From Chloroflexota bacterium (GTDB taxonomy: Bacteria > Chloroflexota > Limnocylindria > Limnocylindrales > CSP1-4): DNA of 6,818 bases. The translations under genes were made by a program, and so were the position numbers. Numbering within the stretch: the stretch's first letter is position 1; each line of letters begins with the position of its first letter. The stretch lies in the NCBI GenBank assembly GCA_005881055.1, contig VBHW01000130.1, positions 1,933 to 8,750 of the forward strand, written 5' to 3'. Shown here piece after piece: positions 1 through 6,102 of this stretch. The notes beneath the pieces were generated by a model that was not told the origin of the DNA, ran no database searches, and was given only the letters and a program-made list of their open reading frames with translations.

Positions 1-380
1 CCGTCGGTCGCCGCCTCGAACGCGACCCGGGCCATGTCGAACGTCTGCGCCCGGAGGTTGATCGCCGGGACGGTGAACCCGGCGACCTCTCCGCGGGCCC
101 GGGCCATGTAGAGATCGTGGATGCTCGCAGATAGCGCACCGAGGGCCTGGGAGGCCTCCCAGACCAGCCATCGGGCGGCGTCGACCGTCGGCTCATCGGT
201 CGCGAACGCCGCGGTCCAGGCGAGGTCCCGGATGCCCCGGTCCCGGAAGGCCGCGACGTCATCGATGCGGAGCCGCTCGCCGTCGAGGCGGGCGGCACCC
301 GTAAGGCGCGCGATGAGCTCCGCGGGCGAGCTGGCCACGTTCGGCATGCGTTCGTCTCGTGCGGGGTCGGCCGCCGCCAT
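1..380 (-). CDS. Class II aldolase-like protein, N-terminal part (runs off left edge)
   Basis: An open minus-strand frame runs from an ATG at 380 to the window edge without a stop (126 codons seen). The visible part has a ~95-residue N-terminal extension containing 'ARWLVWEASQALG' and 'IHDLYMARARGE', followed by 'GFTVPAINLRAQTFDMARV'. The last stretch resembles the first beta strand and helix of the class II (fructose/tagatose-bisphosphate type) aldolase TIM barrel, where 'VPAFN/VPAIN' opens the barrel. The catalytic metal-binding histidines would lie beyond the window, so the reaction cannot be confirmed. A second in-frame ATG at 347 (MPNVASSP) is an alternative start; neither has a clear Shine-Dalgarno. 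The gene begins 39 bp after the stop of the membrane-protein gene on the same strand and may share its transcript. Family assignment is from memory of the motif; the coding status is fairly sure. Confidence 0.62.
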   Translation of the reverse strand, partial: MAAADPARDERMPNVASSPAELIARLTGAARLDGERLRIDDVAAFRDRGIRDLAWTAAFATDEPTVDAARWLVWEASQALGALSASIHDLYMARARGEVAGFTVPAINLRAQTFDMARVAFEAATD

Positions 381-419
381 GGTAGCCCGGCGGCCCCGGC
401 GATGCCGACGTCGGGCCGA

Positions 420-971
420 TCAGAAGGTCGGCTTCACCACCATGAGGAACACGATGACGAGGATCAGGAAGGTGAGGAACATCCCTCCGCGCTGGAGGCG
501 CGCAGCGGTCTCCCGGACCTCCGGAGGCGGCCCCGCCGGTGGCCCGCCCGCGGTGCCCGCCGGAGGCCCGCCCGCGGTGCCCGCCGGAGGCCCACCCGCG
601 CTGCCCGGCGGCAGTCGGCCGGCGAGGCCCCTCGTGAGCTCGACCATGCGCTCGGCCGCCTTTCGCTGGACGAAGATCGCGTAGGAGATCGCGATGAGAT
701 ACAGGACGATCGCCAGGATAAGCCAGCGCCAGACTGAGCTCGTGAGGTCGAGGCCGAAGATCAGGGCGACGCCGGTCACGCCCTGGACGATCGCCCCCGG
801 GATGATCACGCGCGTCGCCAGCGCATGCCCGAGCACGGCCGCGAAGGGACCGCCCTGCGGCATCCGCTGCACCTGCCGGCCGACGAGCGGGCCGATGAAG
901 GCCGGGCCGAACGTGATGATCGCGCCCATCACGTGCAGGTACAGGAAGATCGGCAAGAGAGTCTGCTGCAT
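420..971 (-). CDS. Small integral membrane protein, DUF2269-like
   Basis: The 183-residue protein has about four hydrophobic segments, near residues 5-30, 44-73, 80-101 and 163-180. The opening 'FLYLHVMGAIITFGPAF' with His13 in the first helix resembles the DUF2269 / CopD-like group of small four-helix bacterial membrane proteins, whose function is unknown. Between helices 3 and 4 lies a charged stretch (102-116), then a Gly/Pro/Ala-rich insert at about 122-149 made of near-perfect 8-residue repeats (AGGPPAGT), encoded by a DNA tandem repeat. The ATG at 971 is preceded on the minus strand by GAGGAG (977-982) with 5-nt spacing, which fixes the start. It lies 115 bp downstream of the VWA gene and 39 bp upstream of the aldolase-like gene, all on one strand. 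No obvious TTGACG-type promoter is seen just upstream. Membrane location is clear; the family name is less certain. Confidence 0.8.
   Translation of the reverse strand: MQQTLLPIFLYLHVMGAIITFGPAFIGPLVGRQVQRMPQGGPFAAVLGHALATRVIIPGAIVQGVTGVALIFGLDLTSSVWRWLILAIVLYLIAISYAIFVQRKAAERMVELTRGLAGRLPPGSAGGPPAGTAGGPPAGTAGGPPAGPPPEVRETAARLQRGGMFLTFLILVIVFLMVVKPTF
541..612 (-). repeat. 24-bp tandem repeat inside the membrane-protein gene
   Basis: Two perfect 24-bp units (541-564 and 565-588, each beginning ggcccgcccgcggtg on the plus strand) are followed by a third unit with a few substitutions (589-612). On the coding (minus) strand each encodes the octapeptide AGGPPAGT, giving a flexible Gly/Pro loop between transmembrane helices 3 and 4. 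Because the unit is 24 bp, gain or loss of copies keeps the reading frame. Perfect identity of the first two units suggests recent duplication. Confidence 0.85.
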
Positions 972-1003
972 CGCTGCTCCTCGCTGTGGGTGGCGCGCGG
1001 TCA

Positions 1004-1055
1004 GGCCTGAGTGACCGGGGTCGCGGAGGCCGTCACCGACGCCATGCTCAGGGCC
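1004..1055. other. Possible imperfect hairpin between VWA and membrane-protein genes
   Basis: The 115-bp gap contains nested inverted repeats. On the plus strand GGCCTGA (1004-1010) can pair with TCAGGGCC (1048-1055) with a one-base bulge, and the adjoining GTGAC (1011-1015) pairs with GTCAC (1032-1036), extended by two GG/CC pairs beyond a bulged C. There is no T tract after it in the direction of transcription, so it is not a standard intrinsic terminator. In this GC-rich background it may be chance; it could otherwise be an RNA processing or attenuation structure. Confidence 0.25.
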
Positions 1056-1086
1056 GCCTGCCCGCGATGGTAGCGACCGGCGATGG

Positions 1087-3312
1087 TCAGGACACGCGTT
1101 TCGTGCGCCGGCTCACGAAGTCGACGAGGACGTACTCGCCGAGATGCTCCGGCTCGGCGTAGAACGCACGGCCCCGGTTCAGGCGCGTGACGATCGCCAC
1201 GAACTCGGCGAGCGCCCGGCTCCGCTCGAGCATGAACGTGTTGATCGTGATCCCCTCCTTCGTACAGCGGGCGACCTCGCGAAGCGTCTCCTGGATCGTC
1301 CGCCGGGTCGGCGGGTAGTTGAACTCGACCTGACCGTTCTCCATGTGCGCGGTCGGCTCGCCGTCGGTGATCACGACGATCTCCCGGTTGCCGCCGTGGC
1401 TCCGGGCGAGGATCCGCCGGGCGAGCATGAGCCCGTGCTGGAGGTTGGTCCCGTACTCGTACCCGTGCCACGAGAGCTCGGCGAGGGTCTCCGAGCGGAT
1501 CTCCCGTGCGTAGTAGGCGAACCCGATCACCGCGAGGTCGTCGCGCGGGAACTGCGTCCGGATGAGGGTGTCGAGGGCCACGGCAACCTTCTTCGCCGCG
1601 ACGAAGCAGCCACGCAGGAGCATGGAGCGGCTCATGTCGACGAGGAGGACGGTCGACGTGCGCGTGGTCTGCTCGGTCCGGAACACCTCGAAGTCATCGG
1701 GCGCGAGGCGGATGGCTGGGCCGGGCCGTCGCCCCGGGATGTTCTCGTCGCGCGTGATCGCGTTGGCGAGCGTGCGCCGGAGGTCGAGGTGGAACGGGTC
1801 GCCGAACTCGTACGGCTTCGTCGTCTCGTCCCGCTCCCCTCCCCGTCCGGAGCGTTCCAGTCGGTGCCCGCCGAAGGCATCCCGTCGGAGCCGCGCGAAC
1901 AGGTCGTCGAGGACCTTCTGGCCGATCCGCCGCGTGCCGCGCGGTGTCAGCTCGAGGCGTTCCCCGTCGCGGGTGAGGTAGCCCGCGCGCTCGAGCTGCT
2001 CGGCGAGCGCGTCGAGGGCTTCGAGCTCGCGGACCGCGTCATCGCCCAGGTGCTCGCCGAGTCGCGCGCGATCGACCGACGCGAGGTCGCTCGGCTCGGT
2101 GATGTCGCCGAGCTGCGCTTCGAGGGCGTCCAGCGCCTGCAGGCTCGCCATCTGGTCGAGGGCTCCCTCGAGGCCGAGCGGCTCGTCGCCGCCGAACCGG
2201 AACCGCTCACCGAGGCCGCCCGGGAGGAGCTGGTCGAGCGTCGCGGCGAGCTGCGCCAGGTCCCAGCGCAGCCGGTCGTCGCGGAGGAGCGCGTCCATCG
2301 CGTCCTGGAGCTCGGCCCGCTGCTCGGGCGACATCGACTGCAGGAGCGACTGGAGGGCCGACATCCGCTCGGCGAGCTGCTCGATGACGTCGTCGAGCGT
2401 CCGGGCGCCGGGGAAGAACCCGCCATGCTTCGCGAGGAACTCGGAGGCATCCGGGTCGCCCCCGGCGAGCCGCTCCTGGAGGAGGCGGTTGAGGTCGCGG
2501 ACCATCTCCCGATTCGCGGCGAGCTCCTCGGGCGTGGCATTGCGGATCGCGTCCGAGAGGCCCGCGAAGAACTGGTCGAGGACCTGCTTCCGGAGGCGCT
2601 CGAGCAGGGCCTCGAAGCGGTCCCGCGCTGACGGCTCCATGAAGTCATAGGTCTCCAGGCCGCGGATGCGGCCGCCCACGTCAGGCGGCAGGGCGTCGAG
2701 CTGGTCGAGGCGACGCGCGGCCGCGTCCCGGAGCATGCGCCGCAGGTCGGCATCGTCCGTCGCCCCGCTGGCTGCTTCGTGAGGTTCGGCCGGTTCGGCA
2801 GGCTGCTCTCCGGCGGGCTCCTCTCCGGCGGGCGCCTCGCCGGGCTCGGCCGGCGTGCCCTCGGCCGGTGCGGCTCGCTGTCCGCCGGCAGGTCGCGATG
2901 CCTGGTCGAGCCGGCGCTCGATCCCCTCGCGCTCGTCCGCCATGATGCCCTCGAGCTCGGCCCGGACCTCGGCCATGACGTCGCCGAGCTTGTAGCGGTC
3001 GAGGACCTCCTGGCGACGCTGGGCGAGACGCTCCATGAGGTCACGCAGCCCGGGCAGGTCGGGACGCGTCGGGTCGCTCGAGCGCCAGCCGCGCTCCATG
3101 AGGCGCCGGAGCGCCGACGCGAGGTCACCCTCGGCCATGACGTCGTCGGCGAGGGCGTCGAGGATCTCGTCGGCGTCGAGGTCGGGCACGGCCTGCGAGC
3201 CGTCCCAGTGCGAGTACTGCGCGGCGCGGGCCGGTCCCTGGAAGGGCCCCGACGCCGGCGAAGCGGGGTCGCGCAGGTCGCGCCTGTCGGGCGTGAAGCC
3301 GTGCCCGATCAT
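1087..3312 (-). CDS. VWA-domain protein, partner of the upstream AAA+ ATPase (ChlD-like)
   Basis: The 741-residue protein carries a von Willebrand factor A domain at about 552-720 with a complete MIDAS metal site: Asp559-x-Ser561-x-Ser563 in 'VLLVDMSRSM', Thr622 in 'YGTNLQHG', and Asp650 in 'ITDGEPT'. The N-terminal 500 residues are largely helical and charged, with a Pro/Glu/Ala-rich linker at about 138-183 and a short winged-helix-like stretch near 444-473 ('LTPRGTRRIGQKVLDDLF'). No signal peptide or membrane segment is seen, so it is likely cytoplasmic. Proteins of this layout are encoded beside MoxR/ChlI-type AAA+ ATPases and are often annotated as magnesium chelatase-like; the VWA domain binds the ATPase or its substrate through a divalent cation. 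It starts 28 bp after the AAA+ stop, consistent with one operon. The ATG at 3312 has only a weak G-rich upstream stretch as ribosome site. No chelatase large subunit is nearby, so a pigment or cobalamin role is unsupported. Confidence 0.92.
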   Translation of the reverse strand: MIGHGFTPDRRDLRDPASPASGPFQGPARAAQYSHWDGSQAVPDLDADEILDALADDVMAEGDLASALRRLMERGWRSSDPTRPDLPGLRDLMERLAQRRQEVLDRYKLGDVMAEVRAELEGIMADEREGIERRLDQASRPAGGQRAAPAEGTPAEPGEAPAGEEPAGEQPAEPAEPHEAASGATDDADLRRMLRDAAARRLDQLDALPPDVGGRIRGLETYDFMEPSARDRFEALLERLRKQVLDQFFAGLSDAIRNATPEELAANREMVRDLNRLLQERLAGGDPDASEFLAKHGGFFPGARTLDDVIEQLAERMSALQSLLQSMSPEQRAELQDAMDALLRDDRLRWDLAQLAATLDQLLPGGLGERFRFGGDEPLGLEGALDQMASLQALDALEAQLGDITEPSDLASVDRARLGEHLGDDAVRELEALDALAEQLERAGYLTRDGERLELTPRGTRRIGQKVLDDLFARLRRDAFGGHRLERSGRGGERDETTKPYEFGDPFHLDLRRTLANAITRDENIPGRRPGPAIRLAPDDFEVFRTEQTTRTSTVLLVDMSRSMLLRGCFVAAKKVAVALDTLIRTQFPRDDLAVIGFAYYAREIRSETLAELSWHGYEYGTNLQHGLMLARRILARSHGGNREIVVITDGEPTAHMENGQVEFNYPPTRRTIQETLREVARCTKEGITINTFMLERSRALAEFVAIVTRLNRGRAFYAEPEHLGEYVLVDFVSRRTKRVS

Positions 3313-3340
3313 CGGGGGTCGCCGCCCCGGGCCGCGCGGG

Positions 3341-4774
3341 TCATCGGCGGTAGACGACGCCGCCGGGCGCGCGATCCTTGTTCAGGCGCCGCTGGAGGTG
3401 GAGGCCCTCGAGGACGAACTCGACCGCCGACGCCACGAGCGCCCCGGTCGCCGGTTCGCCCGCGGACGGGTCGACGCCGAGACGGCGAACCGCCTCGGGC
3501 ATGCCCGGGATCTCGCGCATCCAGCGGACGTACTCCCGCGAGGGGATGCGGTCGCCAGTCTCGAGAACGAGCCCCGCGTCGAACGCGTCCACGATCTCGT
3601 CGAGCTCGTCCGTGTCGACGCGGCGGCCGAATGCCGTGTACAGCGCCTTCGTGATCAGTCGCTCCACGACGCGCTCTTCGGGCACGTCCTCGCCGACGGA
3701 CTCGAGCTCGACCTTGCCGGCGGTCGAGGCCATGACCGCGCCGAGGTCGCTGACGCGGGGCGCCCCGGCCGGCTCGCCGAGCCGGATCGCGCGCTTGAGC
3801 GCCGCGGCCTGGAGCACCTCGGCGTTCGCGACGCTCACCCGCACGGAGACCCCGGATCGCTGGCTGATCTCCGGGGAACGCCGCGCGAGGTGGGTCAGCT
3901 CCGCGATGAGATCCTCCATGAACGCCGGCATGACGACGGCCGGGATTCCCTCGTCGGGCGGGAAGCGATGCTGCTCCTGGCGGACGATCGCGATCTCGTG
4001 GTCGAGGGTCCGCGGGTAGTGCGTCCGGATCTGCGACCCGAGGCGATCCTTGAGCGGCGTGATGATCCGGCCGCGGCTCGTGTAGTCCTCCGGATTGGCG
4101 CTGGCGACGACGAACAGGTCGAGGGCGAGGCGGACGGTGAACCCGCGGATCTGGACGTCGCGCTCCTCGAGGATGTTGAGCAACCCCACCTGGATCCGCT
4201 CGGCGAGGTCAGGCAGCTCGTTGATCGCGAAGATCCCGCGGTTGCAGCGCGGGATGAGCCCGTAGTGGATCGTCAGCTCGTCGGACAGGTAGCGTCCCTC
4301 GGCCACCCTGACCGGGTCCACCTCGCCGATGAGGTCGGCGATCGTGATGTCGGGCGTCGCGAGCTTCTCGCCGTAGCGCCTGTCCCGGGGCAGCCACGCG
4401 ATCGGCGTCTCCAGCCCCTGCTCGGCGACGACCGCCCGGGCGCCGGCGCTGACCGGAGCGGTGGGATCGTCATTGAGCTCGCCGCCCGCGACGACCGGGA
4501 TCTCCGGGTCGAGGAGGCCGACGAGGAGGCGCGCCATGCGCGTCTTCGCCTGGCCGCGCTCGCCCAGGAAGACGAGGTCCTGCCCGGCGAGGATCGCGTT
4601 CTCGACAGCGGGCAGGACAGTCTCCTCGTACCCGACGACGCCCGGGAACACGTCCTCGCCCTCCCCGAGGCGGGCGAGCAGGTTCGACCGCAGCTCCTCC
4701 TTGACCGTCCGCGGGCGCCAGCCGGAGTCGAGCAGCTCTCGGAGGGTCGTCGGGGGATTGCCGGATGTGGTCAC
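3341..4774 (-). CDS. AAA+ ATPase, MoxR / magnesium chelatase ChlI-like
   Basis: The 477-residue protein has a AAA+ core at about 45-320. The P-loop is G71-E-R-G-Q-A-K77-T78, with the Ala-Lys-Thr ending usual in MoxR-type ATPases. The Walker B region reads 'GIFAINELPDL', keeping the catalytic Glu186 but with Asn185 where Asp is usual. Sensor 1 is Asn227 in 'VVASANPEDY', an arginine-finger candidate is Arg245 in 'LKDRLGSQIR', and a sensor 2-like Arg312 lies in 'GVSVRVSVANAEV'. The helix insert typical of the ChlI/MoxR clade fits 'IQVGLLNILEERDVQIRGF'. Such ATPases form rings that remodel proteins or help load metals, together with a VWA protein like the one encoded 28 bp downstream. The start is GTG at 4774, supported by GGAG (minus-strand, 4782-4785) 7 nt upstream and by a promoter at 4820-4848 giving a leader of about 39 nt. 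Function as ATPase is sure; the client is unknown. Confidence 0.93.
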   Translation of the reverse strand: MTTSGNPPTTLRELLDSGWRPRTVKEELRSNLLARLGEGEDVFPGVVGYEETVLPAVENAILAGQDLVFLGERGQAKTRMARLLVGLLDPEIPVVAGGELNDDPTAPVSAGARAVVAEQGLETPIAWLPRDRRYGEKLATPDITIADLIGEVDPVRVAEGRYLSDELTIHYGLIPRCNRGIFAINELPDLAERIQVGLLNILEERDVQIRGFTVRLALDLFVVASANPEDYTSRGRIITPLKDRLGSQIRTHYPRTLDHEIAIVRQEQHRFPPDEGIPAVVMPAFMEDLIAELTHLARRSPEISQRSGVSVRVSVANAEVLQAAALKRAIRLGEPAGAPRVSDLGAVMASTAGKVELESVGEDVPEERVVERLITKALYTAFGRRVDTDELDEIVDAFDAGLVLETGDRIPSREYVRWMREIPGMPEAVRRLGVDPSAGEPATGALVASAVEFVLEGLHLQRRLNKDRAPGGVVYRR

Positions 4775-4819
4775 GGGCGCGCTCCGCTGGCCTCGAAGAT
4801 GGATGGGGGCAGTGAGCCG

Positions 4820-4848
4820 AGCGTACGCGCGCGCCGAATGGTCGTCAA
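4820..4848 (-). promoter_or_regulatory. Sigma-70-type promoter for the AAA+/VWA operon
   Basis: On the minus strand TTGACG (4843-4848) is followed after exactly 17 bp by TACGCT (4820-4825), a TAnnnT -10 element. Transcription would begin near 4813, leaving a leader of about 39 nt with GGAG ahead of the GTG start at 4774. The same two hexamers with the same spacing stand before the VirB11-like gene, which strengthens both calls. It lies in the 104-bp gap after the stop of that gene, so the AAA+ gene need not depend on read-through. Confidence 0.7.
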
Positions 4849-4878
4849 CGAACGGACCGTCAGGGAACCGCTGGACCG

Positions 4879-5640
4879 TCAGCCGTGCGCCGGCGCCGGC
4901 GTGGGGAGCGCCCGGAAGCGGGCGATCGCGGCGTCGACGTCGTCACGGGCGGTGACCCCGCCCGCGGCGAGGCCGGCCAGGTAGGCGGCGCGGCGGGCCT
5001 GCTCGTCCTCGAAGGCCCCGGATGGTCGACCGGCTCGCTCGGCCAGTTGGGGCGCGATCCCCCACCAGTACTCGTCGAACGTGTCGGCAGCCGGGTCCCA
5101 GGCGGCGAGGACCGCCGGCGCGAGGCGCTGGACGTGGCCACCGGCGTCCCGGGCGAGCGGCCGGATCCAGTGGGCGGCGACGACGCGGCGTCCGCCATTG
5201 CGCACGACCCGCAGGATGAGCACGACGCCGAGCCACGAGAGCTCGTCGGCGGTGAGCCCGACGCCCCATCGGGCATCGCCGAGCAGCTCCAGGACCTCCT
5301 CGAGCGAATCGGCGTGGATCGTCGCGCCCACCCCGTATCCGCGGCTCGCGGCCCGGATCGCGATCCGGGCATGCTCGCCCCACGTGTACAGGGGCAGGTG
5401 ATCGCTGAGCTCGGGGACGACGAGGTAGGTGTTCGATGCATCGACGGGCTGGCCCTGGGCCGCTCCCGCGGTGCCGAGCATGTCGCCGCGGGTGCGCCAG
5501 CCGAGGGACGCAGCCTCCGGGAGCCATCCGAAGTCCTCCCGGACCCCCGTCAGCGTCTGCCGCTCGACGTCCGGCGGCAGGAACGCGAGCAGCGCATCGA
5601 GCATCGTCGACTTCCCCGTCCGGCCCGCGGCCGCGGCCAC
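4879..5640 (-). CDS. VirB11/GspE/PilT-like ATPase, main body of a frameshifted gene
   Basis: This frame encodes 253 residues from a GTG at 5640. It opens inside a P-loop, 'AAGRTGKST' (Lys10, Ser11), preceded in the same frame by non-initiated codons reading 'VEARIPII', the beta strand that normally leads into Walker A. Downstream are 'TYLVVPELSD' (Walker B-like, Glu77) and 'ARIAIRAASRGYGVGATIHADSLEE' split around the His box (His109), which match the secretion-ATPase pattern in which a Thr-x-His-Ala-x-Ser motif follows an Arg-rich helix. These ATPases power type II/IV secretion or pili, but no secretion or pilus gene is in the window and the usual N-terminal domain is absent. The GTG is unlikely to be the true start because it cuts off the beta strand. 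The likely original start is the ATG at 5795 in another frame (see next entry), so the gene may be a pseudogene or hold a sequence error. It ends 31 bp before the -35 of the AAA+ promoter. Confidence 0.75.
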   Translation of the reverse strand: MAAAAGRTGKSTMLDALLAFLPPDVERQTLTGVREDFGWLPEAASLGWRTRGDMLGTAGAAQGQPVDASNTYLVVPELSDHLPLYTWGEHARIAIRAASRGYGVGATIHADSLEEVLELLGDARWGVGLTADELSWLGVVLILRVVRNGGRRVVAAHWIRPLARDAGGHVQRLAPAVLAAWDPAADTFDEYWWGIAPQLAERAGRPSGAFEDEQARRAAYLAGLAAGGVTARDDVDAAIARFRALPTPAPAHG

Positions 5641-5656
5641 GATGATCGGGATGCGC

Positions 5657-5671
5657 GCCTCGACGCGAGGC
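5657..5671. other. Perfect hairpin at the frameshift point
   Basis: On the minus strand GCCTCG, a 3-nt loop CGT, and CGAGGC form a perfect 6-bp GC-rich stem. The inferred frame break (between 5665 and 5664) falls in the loop. Short strong hairpins promote deletions during replication and also during amplification or sequencing, so the structure bears on whether the break is real. Confidence 0.6.
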
Positions 5672-5795
5672 TCGGGTCGAGCGTCCGCGCCGCGATGAGC
5701 TCGATGATCGAGATCGATCGGGCCGGCGGGCGCCCACCGAACAGGCGCAGGCGCGCCTCCTCGTCACCTGGCACGGGCGCCGGACGCTGGGACAT
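5664..5795 (-). pseudogene. N-terminal fragment of the VirB11-like ATPase, out of frame with the rest
   Basis: From ATG 5795 the frame reads MSQRPAPVPGDEEARLRLF, then 'SISIIELIAARTLDPSLA', a sensible lead helix, until about 5665. From there it becomes Arg/Ser-rich nonsense (stop at 5550), while the adjacent frame begins to read 'VEARIPII' and runs into the P-loop. That second frame has a stop shortly upstream and no ATG, GTG or TTG before 5640, so it cannot start on its own with an intact beta strand. A promoter sits 9 bp upstream of this ATG. I infer one original gene, 4879-5795, broken near 5664 by a net loss of 3n+1 or gain of 3n+2 bases. Family relatives, as I recall them, carry about six more residues at this point, which favours a deletion. 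Confidence 0.65.
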
Positions 5796-5804
5796 CGGGC
5801 CGGC

Positions 5805-5833
5805 AGCGTAGGTCCGGCCGCGGCCACCGTCAA
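5805..5833 (-). promoter_or_regulatory. Promoter of the VirB11-like gene, probably giving a leaderless mRNA
   Basis: On the minus strand TTGACG (5828-5833), 17 bp, then TACGCT (5805-5810), identical in both hexamers and spacing to the promoter of the AAA+ gene. Only 9 bp (gccggcccg) lie between the -10 and the ATG at 5795, so the transcript would begin about 0-3 nt before the start codon. There is no room for a Shine-Dalgarno, as in leaderless genes common in high-GC bacteria. It supports ATG 5795 as the original start. Confidence 0.7.
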
Positions 5834-5888
5834 CGGCAGGGTTGGTCCGCCCGAGGAAGCCTCGGACGGCGAGCCGCTCCCCGACCCT

Positions 5889-5915
5889 CTGCGTAGTCCG
5901 AGCATCGCTATCCGG
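5889..5915 (+). repeat. 27-bp direct repeat, copy 1
   Basis: The unit begins ctgcg, contains the core agtccgagcatcg and ends ctatccgg. It matches copy 2, exactly 50 bp downstream, at 26 of 27 positions (t at 5894 versus c at 5944). It is not palindromic as a whole. Its role is unknown: candidates are operator sites for the divergent genes or a dispersed genomic repeat. Confidence 0.85.
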
Positions 5916-5938
5916 CGGCGAGCTGCCCGGCTGAGGTC

Positions 5939-5965
5939 CTGCGCAGTCCGAGCATCGCTATCCGG
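5939..5965 (+). repeat. 27-bp direct repeat, copy 2
   Basis: Second copy with the same core and ctatccgg end as copy 1, separated from it by 23 bp. The 50-bp centre-to-centre distance is close to five turns of B-DNA, which would put both on the same face of the helix. Confidence 0.85.
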
Positions 5966-6051
5966 GGCCGTTGGCGCTCCACCGCTCGCAGCGTCCCCGC
6001 ACGACGCCGGGTGCGACGGCCGGCCAGGTATCAACGAAGCCAGCCTCGTAA

Positions 6052-6065
6052 CGATGCTCGGACTA
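6052..6065 (-). repeat. Inverted copy of the repeat core
   Basis: The 14 bases cgatgctcggacta are the exact reverse complement of 5894-5907 in copy 1; 13 of them match copy 2. They are followed by tccg in the same orientation as in the direct copies, so the core alone appears flipped relative to its tail. It ends 37 bp upstream of the -35 of the transporter gene. Confidence 0.75.
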
Positions 6066-6102
6066 TCCGCGCCGGTCCGGCCAGAGCGGCCGAGCGCGCG
6101 CA

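Noticed and set aside
1001..1045. Short open frame of 14 codons (MASVTASATPVTQA) between the VWA and membrane-protein genes
   Set aside because: No ribosome site, no recognisable feature, and a frame this short is expected by chance.
1144..2631. Plus-strand open frame of 495 codons antisense to the VWA gene
   Set aside because: It mirrors the coding pattern of the VWA gene and has low-complexity Glu/Arg/Val/Leu composition without recognisable motifs.
4699..4704. TTGACC as a plus-strand -35 element
   Set aside because: It lies inside the AAA+ coding sequence, has no suitable -10 at 16-18 bp and no plus-strand gene follows.
4849..4878. Intrinsic terminator after the VirB11-like gene
   Set aside because: The gap holds only direct copies of cggtcc and a tiny acgg/ccgt match on one loop base; there is no stable stem with a following T tract.
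3035..4984. Plus-strand open frame of 649 codons antisense to the AAA+ and VWA genes
   Set aside because: The product is Arg/Glu/Asp/Val-rich with no domain and spans the start and end of two well-supported minus-strand genes. Long antisense frames are expected at this GC content.
5889..5965. CRISPR array
   Set aside because: Only two repeats, a single 23-bp spacer, a third copy that is inverted and partial, and no cas genes.
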